Positions 17,323-26,108 of a DNA stretch of 64,000 bases are shown here, piece after piece (the first letter of the stretch is position 1; each line of letters opens with the position of its first letter). The DNA comes from Flavobacterium sp. YJ01. GTDB taxonomy: Bacteria > Bacteroidota > Bacteroidia > Flavobacteriales > Flavobacteriaceae. Below the pieces are notes generated by a model that saw nothing but the letters and a program-made list of their open reading frames with translations, had not been told where the DNA came from and ran no database searches. Where the stretch lies: positions 5,022,001-5,086,000 of the forward strand of contig NZ_CP119757.1 of NCBI RefSeq assembly GCF_029320955.1, read 5' to 3'. The position numbers were made by a program, and so were the translations under genes.

Positions 17323-19176
17323 ATGAATAAGATATTTTTTAAGCTCGGAGTATTATTGATTTGTTTGATGCCGTTTTTTACTACGGCGCAAACAAAAGGA
17401 TTTTCTATATCTAATGGAGAATTTCAAAAAGATGGGAAAATTATAAAAGTACATTCGGGAGAAATGCACTATGAGCGTATTCCTAAAGAATATTGGAGAC
17501 ATAGATTGCAAATGCTTAAAGCTATGGGGTTGAATACTGTAGCGACCTATGTGTTTTGGAACTATCACGAAATAGAGCCTGGTGTATGGGATTTTAAAAC
17601 AGGAAATAAAGATTTAGCAGAGTTTTTGCGTATTGCTAAAAGCGAAGGATTGTATGTGATTCTTAGGCCAGGTCCATATGCTTGTGGCGAATGGGAATTT
17701 GGTGGATATCCTTGGTGGCTACAAAATAATAAAGACTTGGTAATTCGTACCAATAACAAAGCATTTTTAGATGCTTGTAAAACGTATCTGCAAAATTTGT
17801 ATGCAGTGGTAAAAGGAAATTTTGCTAATCAGGGAGGGCCAATTATTATGGTTCAGGCCGAAAATGAATTTGGTTCTTATGTTTCTCAAAGAACAGATAT
17901 TACTGCTGAAGATCATAAAGCATATAAAACTGCCATTTACAATATGCTTAAAGAAACTGGGTTCCCAGAACCTTTTTTTACTTCTGATGGTACTTGGCTG
18001 TTTGAAGGGGGTGCTGTTGAAGGTGTATTGCCAACTGCAAATGGGGAATCAAATATAGAAAATTTAAAAAAACAGGTTGATAAATTCCATAAAGGACAAG
18101 GACCTTATATGGTGGCAGAGTTTTATTCTGGCTGGTTGGATCATTGGGCAGAACCATTTATTAAAATTGGATCTGAAGAGATTGCAAGTCAAACTAAAAA
18201 GTATCTTGATGCAGGTGTTTCTTTTAATTATTATATGGTACATGGCGGTACTAATTTCGGATTTACCTCTGGAGCAAATTATAATGAAGAAAGTGATATT
18301 CAGCCGGATATTACAAGCTACGATTATGATGCGCCTATTAGCGAAGCAGGTTGGGCAACACCAAAATTCATGGCTATTCGTGAAGTAATGCAAAAGTATT
18401 CTAAAACAAAATTAGCAGCGATTCCAGAGAAAATACCAGTTGTAAAATATCCTAATCAGCCTGTCAAATCAAGTATGGATGTTTTAAGCTGGATCAAAAA
18501 AGAAAAAGCTGTTGTAAATGATCAGCCTTTAACTTTTGAAAAGTTAGGTCAGGGAAATGGATATGTTTTGTATCGAAAAAGATTTACGCAGCCAATTTCT
18601 TCTGGCAAATTAAAAATAGAGGGATTAAGAGACTTTGCTATAGTTTATGTAAATGGAGTTAAGGTTGGTGAATTGAATAGAGTTTTCAAAAATTACGAGT
18701 TGACCGTTTCTATTCCTTTTAACGGTATTTTAGAAATTCTAGTTGAAAATATGGGACGTATTAATTACGGAGCCGAAATTGTACATAATACTAAAGGAAT
18801 TATTTCTCCAGTATTTATTAATGAATATGAAATTAGCGGCGGATGGGAAATGTACAAAATGCCGATGAGCGAAGTTCCAGTTCTTAAAAACGAAACGATA
18901 AAACCTGGACGACCAGTTTTATATGAAGCTACAATTAACATTGATAAACCAGCTGATACTTTTCTTGATATGACCAATTGGGGAAAGGGAATTGTATTTG
19001 TTAACGGACATAATCTTGGACGTTATTGGAAAGTAGGACCGCAGCAAACGCTATACGTACCAGGTTGTTGGTTGAACAAAGGTGAAAATAAGTTTGTTGT
19101 ATTGGAGCAACTTAACGAAAACACTCCAAAAGAATTAACTTTTACAGATCAACCGATACTTGAAAAATTAAATTAA
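17323..19176 (+). CDS. GH35 beta-galactosidase
   Basis: A retaining exo-beta-galactosidase, secreted through a signal peptide ending FTTAQ. The 617-residue protein has the GH35 barrel: RIPKEYWRHRLQMLKAMGLN, RPGPYACGEWEFGGYPWW, the acid/base E182 in QAENEFGSY and the nucleophile E266 in VAEFYSGWLDHW. The C-terminal jelly-roll domains are present (DMTNWGKGIVFVNGHNLGRYW). It would remove galactose from LacNAc antennae, exposing GlcNAc for GH20. It sits alone between two repeat-filled gaps, so it may have its own promoter, though none could be identified. Confidence 0.95.
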   Translation: MNKIFFKLGVLLICLMPFFTTAQTKGFSISNGEFQKDGKIIKVHSGEMHYERIPKEYWRHRLQMLKAMGLNTVATYVFWNYHEIEPGVWDFKTGNKDLAEFLRIAKSEGLYVILRPGPYACGEWEFGGYPWWLQNNKDLVIRTNNKAFLDACKTYLQNLYAVVKGNFANQGGPIIMVQAENEFGSYVSQRTDITAEDHKAYKTAIYNMLKETGFPEPFFTSDGTWLFEGGAVEGVLPTANGESNIENLKKQVDKFHKGQGPYMVAEFYSGWLDHWAEPFIKIGSEEIASQTKKYLDAGVSFNYYMVHGGTNFGFTSGANYNEESDIQPDITSYDYDAPISEAGWATPKFMAIREVMQKYSKTKLAAIPEKIPVVKYPNQPVKSSMDVLSWIKKEKAVVNDQPLTFEKLGQGNGYVLYRKRFTQPISSGKLKIEGLRDFAIVYVNGVKVGELNRVFKNYELTVSIPFNGILEILVENMGRINYGAEIVHNTKGIISPVFINEYEISGGWEMYKMPMSEVPVLKNETIKPGRPVLYEATINIDKPADTFLDMTNWGKGIVFVNGHNLGRYWKVGPQQTLYVPGCWLNKGENKFVVLEQLNENTPKELTFTDQPILEKLN

Positions 19177-19213
19177 GATTAACCCGTTGGGTGTAATTAA
19201 AAAATAAAAGCAT

Positions 19214-19351
19214 TTTAACACATAGAGACATAGTTTTTTGTGTCGAAAAAAGAAAATGGAAGAAACAAGTTTCCACACATAGCTAAACTATGTGCATTTA
19301 AACTAGTGAAACGCCTTTTTTAAGTTTAGTTAAACTATGTTTCTATGTGTT
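19214..19351. repeat. Dispersed inverted repeat, family B copy 1
   Basis: It runs from TTTAACACATAGAGACATAG to CTATGTTTCTATGTGTT, with internal ACACATAG and CTATGTG words and the marker AGTGAAACGCCTTTTTTAAG. The same arrangement recurs at 30952-31090 in the same orientation and at 34565-34713 inverted. Confidence 0.8.
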
Positions 19352-19432
19352 GAAAATAACTTCACAAAATGAGTTAAGATTACCTATTAAACCAGAAAAA
19401 CAAAGAATAATAAATTATAAATTAGATTAAAG

Positions 19433-20917
19433 ATGAAAAAAGGAATATTCATAATCGCCCTTTTATTTTCAGCTCAGATATTCGCTCAGGCGATTTATGA
19501 AGATGAAAGATACGTACCAGAAACAGATCCGTTGGTTTTGAAAAACTTAGACGAATGGCAAGGCAAAAAATTTGGTTTGCTAATGCACTGGGGAACTTAC
19601 AGCCAATGGGGAATTGTAGAATCTTGGTCTATCTGCCCTGAAGATTACGGATGGTGTGAACGTAAAAAAGGAAGTAATCCATCTAATTATAATGATTATA
19701 TTAAAGATTACGAAGGTTTAAGAAAGACTTTTAATCCCGTAAAATTTGATCCTGCAAAATGGGCTAAAGCAGCTAAATATGCTGGAATGAAATACATGGT
19801 TTTCACTACAAAACACCATGACGGATTCAACATGTATGATACTAAATATTCTGATTACAAGATTACTAGTAAAGATGTTCCTTTTCATACCAATCCAAAA
19901 GCAGATGTTTTAAAAGAAATTTTCAACTCTTTTAGAGGTGAAGGAATTTCAACAGGAGCTTATTTCTCAAAACCAGACTGGCATAACGAAAACTACTGGG
20001 ATCCTTATTTCCCTCCATTCGACAGAAACGTAAATTACGATCCGTCTTTATACCCAGAAAAATGGCAAAAATATGTTGATTTCACTCACAACCAAATCCT
20101 AGAAATTCTTTCTAACTACGGTAAAGTTGATATCTTATGGTTAGATGGAGGATGGGTTAGAAAAAGAGACCAAGTAAACATCAAAGAAAACTACGACGAG
20201 AAATTTACTGAAAATGAATCTAAAAATGGTTTCATCAAACATAGAGTGGTAGACCAAGATCCTAAAATGGATGAATTGGTTGTAAAAGCGCGTCAAAAAC
20301 AACCAGGTTTAATTGTGGTGGATAGAGCGGTTCATGGTAAAAACCAAAACTACTTAACGCCAGAAGGACGTGTTCCTGCTAAAACATTGCCTTATCCTTG
20401 GGAATCTTGTATTCCAGCTGGTGGTGGATGGTCTTATTCTCCAGGTGCAACTTACATGACTGGAAGACAAGGAATTCATTTGTTGATTGATATTGTAGCA
20501 AAAGGCGGAAACTTATTATTAAACGTTGCTCCAAGTCCAGAAGGCGAATGGGATAAAGGTGCTTACGATTTATTGCAAGCTTATGGAGATTGGATGAAAG
20601 TAAATAGCACAGCGATTTACAACACAAAACCAATCGAACCTTACAAAGAAGAAAACATTTGTTTTACACAAAATAAAGCGGGTAATGTATTTGCATTTTA
20701 TTTAGCTAAAGAAGGAGAAGACAAAATTCCTGCTGAAGTTACAGTAAAAGCTATTAGCCCTAAAAAAGGAACAAAAATTACGATGTTAGGTTTTAAAACT
20801 TCTTTAAAATGGACCAAAGAAGGAAACGGATTTAAAGTAATTATTCCAGAAAGTTTAAGAAACAATCTTCCTGCAAAAGAAGCTTGGACTTTAAAAATTG
20901 AAGTGATCAACAGATAA
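19433..20917 (+). CDS. Alpha-L-fucosidase GH29
   Basis: A complete 494-residue secreted fucosidase (signal peptide ending IFAQ). It carries FGLLMHWGTYSQWG, the substrate-binding TTKHHDGF (H128-H129), and the nucleophile D238 in VDILWLDGGW, followed by a C-terminal beta-sandwich. It lacks the discoidin tail of the other GH29 enzyme at the window start, so the two may act on different fucose linkages, for example core versus antennary. The GH92 and GH3 genes follow with 11- and 12-base gaps, forming a fucosidase-mannosidase-GH3 operon that ends in the terminator at 25852. Confidence 0.95.
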   Translation: MKKGIFIIALLFSAQIFAQAIYEDERYVPETDPLVLKNLDEWQGKKFGLLMHWGTYSQWGIVESWSICPEDYGWCERKKGSNPSNYNDYIKDYEGLRKTFNPVKFDPAKWAKAAKYAGMKYMVFTTKHHDGFNMYDTKYSDYKITSKDVPFHTNPKADVLKEIFNSFRGEGISTGAYFSKPDWHNENYWDPYFPPFDRNVNYDPSLYPEKWQKYVDFTHNQILEILSNYGKVDILWLDGGWVRKRDQVNIKENYDEKFTENESKNGFIKHRVVDQDPKMDELVVKARQKQPGLIVVDRAVHGKNQNYLTPEGRVPAKTLPYPWESCIPAGGGWSYSPGATYMTGRQGIHLLIDIVAKGGNLLLNVAPSPEGEWDKGAYDLLQAYGDWMKVNSTAIYNTKPIEPYKEENICFTQNKAGNVFAFYLAKEGEDKIPAEVTVKAISPKKGTKITMLGFKTSLKWTKEGNGFKVIIPESLRNNLPAKEAWTLKIEVINR

Positions 20918-20928
20918 GAACTAAGCCT

Positions 20929-23172
20929 ATGGTTTTAAATATTAAAAACAAATTTAAAACAGCATGTATTTTATACATGCTGTTTTTTAGCATTACAATT
21001 TTTGCGCAAGGGCCAGCAGATTTTGTAAATCCGTTTATTGGAACTTCCAATTATGGTGCGGCTTATCCGGGACCAATTGCCCCACGCGGAATGGCAAGTA
21101 TTAGTCCGTTTAATGTGGCGGGAGTAAAAAATACACCGATGGAAAAAGATAGTCAATGGCTTTCTAATCCGTATGTGAATGAGAATACTTTCTTAACTGG
21201 ATTTAGTCAAGTGAATTTAAGCGGAGTTGGCTGTCCAGATTTGGGTGTTATTTTATTGATGCCAACAACTGGAAATGTAGAAATCGATCATTTAAAATAC
21301 GGTTCAACATATTCTAATGAAGTTGCCAAAGCAGCGTACTACAGCGTAAACATCGACAAATACAAAGTAAAAGGCGAATTCACCACTTCAAAACGAGTGG
21401 GAGTGAGCAGATTCACTTTCCCGAAAGGGCAATCTAATATTTTATTAAATCTTGGTTTAGGATTAACAAACGAAGAAGGCGCGATGGTAAAAGTGGTTTC
21501 TTCTACAGAAATCGAAGGAATGCGATCTGTTGGTTCGTTTTGTTACAATAGTCCAGAAGATGCTTATCCGGTTTATTTTGTGGCTCAATTTTCTAAGCCT
21601 GCCCATAAATTTGGAGTTTGGAAAAAACCTGCAAAATACAATGGCGTTGAAGCGCAATGGATGGGTTACAACGGCAAAGCGAGAATAATGGAAAATACCA
21701 TTAAAACCGTAGTAGGTGATAGTATTGGAAGTTATTTTACATATAAATTCGATAAACAAGAAACGGTTGAAGTGAAGATTGGAATTTCGTACGTAAGTAT
21801 CGAAAATGCCCGTGAAAACTTAGCAAAAGAAGTGGGTAACAGATCTTTTGACGCAATTTACAAAGAAACCTATAACGAATGGAACGAAGAACTTTCTAAA
21901 ATTTTGGTTGAAGGCGGTTCAAAAGATGACAATACGATTTTCTACACAGCTTTGTATCACACTTTAATTCACCCAAATACTTTAAATGATATTAACGGAC
22001 AGTATCCCGTAATCAAAAGAAGCAAAATTGCTAAAACCGATGACACCCGTTATACCGTATTTTCTTTATGGGATACGTACCGAAATGTACATCCATTAAT
22101 GTCTTTGGTTTATCCAAAACAGCAATCTGATATGGTAAAAAGTATGTTGAATATGTTTGATGAAAACGGCTGGTTACCCAAATGGGAACTGAATTCGACT
22201 GAAACTTTTACCATGGTTGGAGATCCGGCAAGTATTGTAATTACAGATACTTATATGAGAGGAATTCGTGATTATGATGTTAATAAAGCCTATTATGCGA
22301 TGTTGAAAGGCGCAGATAATATTGAAAATAATCCGCTTCGTCCTGGATTGAAAGATTATATCAAAAAAGGATATTTAACAACTGACAATAAAGGCCCAGT
22401 TTCGACGACTCAGGAATATAATATTTCAGATTATTCTATTTCACTTATGGCCAACGAATTCGGTGACAAAGACAATGTAAAACGTTTTAAAGAACGTTCA
22501 TTATCCTACAGAAAATTATTCGATAAAAACTTAAATCTGCTTCGTCCAAGAACGGCTGACGGAAAATGGTACGAACCTTTTGATCCTGCGTCTGGGGCTA
22601 ATTTTGAAGAAAATGTTGGTTTTATCGAAGGAAATGCATGGCAGTATAATTTCATGGTACCTCACGACATTATTGGATTAAAGAAATTAATGGGAGGTGA
22701 TCAAGCTTTTTCGGCGCAATTGCAGAAAATCTTTGATATCAAACAATTTGATATGGCAAACGAACCAGATATTGCCAATCCTTATTTATTCAATTATGTG
22801 AAAGGTGAAGAGTATAAAGCTCAGGACATGGTAAAGAAATTGGTTCAAGAATATTTCAAAAATGAACCAAAAGGATTGCCAGGAAATGATGATACAGGAA
22901 CCATGTCGGCTTGGTTGGTGTATTCGATGATGGGAATTTATCCAATTTCTCCAGGAGATCCTATTTATACCATTACAACGCCAATGTTTCATAGAGTAAC
23001 GATCAAATTAGATCCGAGATATTATAAAAAAGAAAACATCGTAATTGAAAGACAAGAAAATAATGGTGGAAAAATCAATTCGATTGAGATAAACGGAAAA
23101 ACACTTAACAGCTTTTTTATTTCGCATGATGATTTTGTGAATGGAACAAAGCTCAAAGTGATTCAAAACTAA
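20929..23172 (+). CDS. GH92 alpha-mannosidase, second paralogue
   Basis: A 747-residue secreted GH92 enzyme (signal peptide ending TIFAQ) with DFVNPFIGTSNYGAAYPGP and EGNAWQYNFMVPHD. Two segments differ from the paralogue at 6033: ANEPDIANPYLFNY replaces the HGNEPSHHIAY form, and GNDDTGTMSAW replaces GNEDCGQMSAW. Because the segment after NEP is thought to shape the +1 sugar site, this enzyme probably prefers a different mannose linkage. That is inference. It is translated 11 bases after the GH29 gene and 12 before the GH3 gene. Confidence 0.94.
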   Translation: MVLNIKNKFKTACILYMLFFSITIFAQGPADFVNPFIGTSNYGAAYPGPIAPRGMASISPFNVAGVKNTPMEKDSQWLSNPYVNENTFLTGFSQVNLSGVGCPDLGVILLMPTTGNVEIDHLKYGSTYSNEVAKAAYYSVNIDKYKVKGEFTTSKRVGVSRFTFPKGQSNILLNLGLGLTNEEGAMVKVVSSTEIEGMRSVGSFCYNSPEDAYPVYFVAQFSKPAHKFGVWKKPAKYNGVEAQWMGYNGKARIMENTIKTVVGDSIGSYFTYKFDKQETVEVKIGISYVSIENARENLAKEVGNRSFDAIYKETYNEWNEELSKILVEGGSKDDNTIFYTALYHTLIHPNTLNDINGQYPVIKRSKIAKTDDTRYTVFSLWDTYRNVHPLMSLVYPKQQSDMVKSMLNMFDENGWLPKWELNSTETFTMVGDPASIVITDTYMRGIRDYDVNKAYYAMLKGADNIENNPLRPGLKDYIKKGYLTTDNKGPVSTTQEYNISDYSISLMANEFGDKDNVKRFKERSLSYRKLFDKNLNLLRPRTADGKWYEPFDPASGANFEENVGFIEGNAWQYNFMVPHDIIGLKKLMGGDQAFSAQLQKIFDIKQFDMANEPDIANPYLFNYVKGEEYKAQDMVKKLVQEYFKNEPKGLPGNDDTGTMSAWLVYSMMGIYPISPGDPIYTITTPMFHRVTIKLDPRYYKKENIVIERQENNGGKINSIEINGKTLNSFFISHDDFVNGTKLKVIQN

Positions 23173-23184
23173 ACACACACAACT

Positions 23185-25845
23185 ATGTTACAATTAAGAA
23201 TGAAGAAAACGGCCATTATTTTTGTAATGGCTGTTGGTTTTTTTAACCAAACCCATGCCCAGAAAAAGTATCTGTATCAAGATGCGAAAGCACCTGTTGA
23301 GGATAGAGTAAAAGACTTGTTAAGCCGTATGACGCTTGAAGAAAAAGTGCGTCAGATGGATATGTATAGAGGAGATTTTTTTAAAGATAAAGAAGATTTT
23401 GCTAAAGGTAAATCGGCAGAAAAAATTGGAAAATTAGGAATTGGAGCTATTCATGATCTTTATCCGCGTTCAGCGAAAATGATCAATGATTTGCAAACAA
23501 ACGTAATCAAAGGAAACCGTTGGGGAATTCCAGCATTAATTATGTGTGAAATGCTTCACGGATATTTAGACGAAGGAAGTACCGCTTTCCCAATGAATAT
23601 TGGACTTGGAGCAACTTGGGATACTAGCGTATTAGACAAAGTTGGAAAAGTAATTGGTATGGAAGCCAGAGCGCATGGCGTTCATTTTGGTTTTGGTCCA
23701 AATTTAGATTTAGGACGCGAGCCAAGATGGGGACGTGTTGCTGAAACTTTTGGTGAAGATGCTTTCTTGAACAGTGAAATTGGTTTGGCATTCATCAAAG
23801 GATTGCAAGGAGACGATTTAAAATCGGATCGTTCTATTATTGCTGAGCCTAAACACTTCGCGGTTCACGGTATTCCACAGGCAGGAGGAAATTCTTCTCC
23901 AATTTTAGTTGGAGAACGTTCTGCTAGAGAAGATCATTTGCCATCTTTCGAAAAAGCATTTACAAAAGGCGGTGCTTTAGGAACCATGTGCGCTTATTCT
24001 GAGTTAGACGGAATTCCTTGTGCTGCAAATCATTGGTTATTGACGGATGTTTTAAGAAACGAATGGGGTTTCAAAGGTTTAGTAGTTTCAGATTTGGGAG
24101 CTATTAAATACATTCAAACGACTCACAAAGTGGCAGATTCTCCAAAAGATGCTATTAGAGAAGCGGTTTCGGCTGGTGTTGATATGCAGTTTTATGATTT
24201 TTCAAACGAATTCTGGCAAACTACAGTTATTGAATTAGTTAATGAAAAGAAATTGACAACGGAAAATATCGACCGTGCGGCGGGAGCAGTTTTACGTTTG
24301 AAATTCTTATTAGGATTATTTGAAAATCCGTACACAGATAAAAATTTAATTAAAGAGCGTTTTCATACTAAAGAAAATCAAGCTGTTGCTTTAGAGGCTG
24401 CTCAGAAATCGATGGTTTTATTGAAAAATGATAACAATATTTTACCTTTAAGTAAATCGTTAAAAAATATTGCGGTTATTGGACCAAACGCAAATGCTTC
24501 AAGAATGGGAGGTTATGCTCCTAAAAATAGTGTTGGAGTAACTGTTTTTGAAGGTATTCAGCAAGTAATGGGGAAAACTGCAAATGTAGTTTATGAAGAA
24601 GGTGTTCCGTTAATTGTAAAAGGACAAATTATTCCATCAAAATATTTATTTACTCCAGACGAATCTCAAAACGGATTAAAAGGAGAATATTTCAACAATA
24701 GAGAATTGGAAGGAACTCCAGCGTTGACTCGTATTGATAGTCAATTGGAGTTTGATTGGCCTTGGGCTCCTGGTGATGGTGTGAATGTAGATGATTTTTC
24801 TATCAGATGGACAGGATTCTTAAAATCAGATCAAGCATTGGACGGATGGTTAGGTTTAAGTTCTGATGACGGAATCAGAATGTATATCGATGATCAATTG
24901 GTAATCGACAACTGGACAAAAGGTGCTACAAGTATGGTAACGGTTCCAAAAAACATCGAAAAAGGGAAAAAATATAAAGTCCGCATTGAAATGTGGGAAG
25001 GAGGCTGGGGAGCCAGAGCGCATTTCCGTTGGAATTTAGAAAAAGTAAACTTACAGCCAGCAATCGAAGCAGCTAAAAAAGCAGATGTTGCGATTGTTGT
25101 TTTAGGAGAATCGAACGAATTGGTAGAAGAAAATAGAGACGTTGCTTCTTTAGACTTATTTGGAATCCAACAGCAATTGATTGAAGAGATCAAGAAAACA
25201 GGAACTCCAGTAGTTTGTGTGTTATTAAACGGTCGTCCGCTTTCTACAAACTGGATTGCTGAAAATATTTCTGCGGTTCTAGAAGGATGGTTCCCAGGGG
25301 AATTTGGAGGAAGAGCAGTAGCTGATGTTTTATTTGGAGATTACAATCCGGGTGGAAGATTACCAATTACAGTTCCAAAGTCGGTTGGGCAGTTACCTAT
25401 ATATTATAACCAAAAACCATCTGCAATCCATAAGTATGTAGCAGAAAGCGAACATCCATTATATTCATTCGGTTACGGATTAAGTTATACAAAGTTTGAA
25501 TATTCTAATTTAAAGCTGAATACTACTGAAATTAAGCCAAACGGAGAAGTAAAAGTTTCTGTTGATGTTAAAAACGTCGGAGACAGGGATGGGGATGAAG
25601 TTGTACAATTATATATTAATGATGTTTACAGCAGTACAACTACGCCAGAAAAAACATTAAAAGGATTCAAAAGATTAAATATCAAAAAAGGCGAAACTAA
25701 AAATGTGGAATTTACACTTACACAAGATGAGCTATCTCTTTGGAACAGAGAAATGAAGCGCGTTGTAGAGCCTGGAGATTTTGAAGTTATGGTAGGAGGA
25801 AATTCGACCGATTTATTGAAAACTAAATTCAAGGTTTTGAACTAA
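23185..25845 (+). CDS. GH3 beta-glycosidase with PA14 insertion
   Basis: An 886-residue secreted retaining exo-beta-glycosidase. It contains the GH3 N-domain with RWGRVAETFGED, the KHFAVHG motif and the nucleophile D303 in LVVSDLGAI, then a C-domain split by a PA14 module (about 490-620, GEYFNNRELEGTP to WEGGWGARAHFRW). It ends in a fibronectin-III-like domain (EVVQLYINDVYSS). An ATG at 23200 would give a cleaner signal peptide (MKKTAIIFVMAVGFF) and is an equally good start. The family includes beta-glucosidases, xylosidases and N-acetylglucosaminidases. As N-glycans carry no beta-glucose, its target here is uncertain. The last gene of its operon. Confidence 0.92.
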   Translation: MLQLRMKKTAIIFVMAVGFFNQTHAQKKYLYQDAKAPVEDRVKDLLSRMTLEEKVRQMDMYRGDFFKDKEDFAKGKSAEKIGKLGIGAIHDLYPRSAKMINDLQTNVIKGNRWGIPALIMCEMLHGYLDEGSTAFPMNIGLGATWDTSVLDKVGKVIGMEARAHGVHFGFGPNLDLGREPRWGRVAETFGEDAFLNSEIGLAFIKGLQGDDLKSDRSIIAEPKHFAVHGIPQAGGNSSPILVGERSAREDHLPSFEKAFTKGGALGTMCAYSELDGIPCAANHWLLTDVLRNEWGFKGLVVSDLGAIKYIQTTHKVADSPKDAIREAVSAGVDMQFYDFSNEFWQTTVIELVNEKKLTTENIDRAAGAVLRLKFLLGLFENPYTDKNLIKERFHTKENQAVALEAAQKSMVLLKNDNNILPLSKSLKNIAVIGPNANASRMGGYAPKNSVGVTVFEGIQQVMGKTANVVYEEGVPLIVKGQIIPSKYLFTPDESQNGLKGEYFNNRELEGTPALTRIDSQLEFDWPWAPGDGVNVDDFSIRWTGFLKSDQALDGWLGLSSDDGIRMYIDDQLVIDNWTKGATSMVTVPKNIEKGKKYKVRIEMWEGGWGARAHFRWNLEKVNLQPAIEAAKKADVAIVVLGESNELVEENRDVASLDLFGIQQQLIEEIKKTGTPVVCVLLNGRPLSTNWIAENISAVLEGWFPGEFGGRAVADVLFGDYNPGGRLPITVPKSVGQLPIYYNQKPSAIHKYVAESEHPLYSFGYGLSYTKFEYSNLKLNTTEIKPNGEVKVSVDVKNVGDRDGDEVVQLYINDVYSSTTTPEKTLKGFKRLNIKKGETKNVEFTLTQDELSLWNREMKRVVEPGDFEVMVGGNSTDLLKTKFKVLN

Positions 25846-25851
25846 AAACCC

Positions 25852-25880
25852 AAAAACGCCGAAGATTTTTCGGCGTTTTT
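25852..25880 (+). terminator. Rho-independent terminator after GH3
   Basis: The 12-base stem AAAAACGCCGAA (25852-25863) pairs with TTCGGCGTTTTT (25869-25880) across a five-base loop. It separates the exoglycosidase operon from susC/susD. Confidence 0.92.
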
Positions 25881-26108
25881 GCTTTAAAAAAATGAATACA
25901 ATTATAAATGGTCAAAATCTATTAGATTAATAGAGTTTTGTCCTTTAAAATAAGGCAGAGTTGGATTACAAATGAAAACGTTTTCTTTCAATTTTCAACC
26001 AAACTTTCACCAACACCTTTTCAAAATTGTCATTTGTCGAAATAATGTATTGTTAACAAAACGTATTCTTAAATTTAACATGTTATTAACTCTAAAAAAA
26101 CAACTAAT

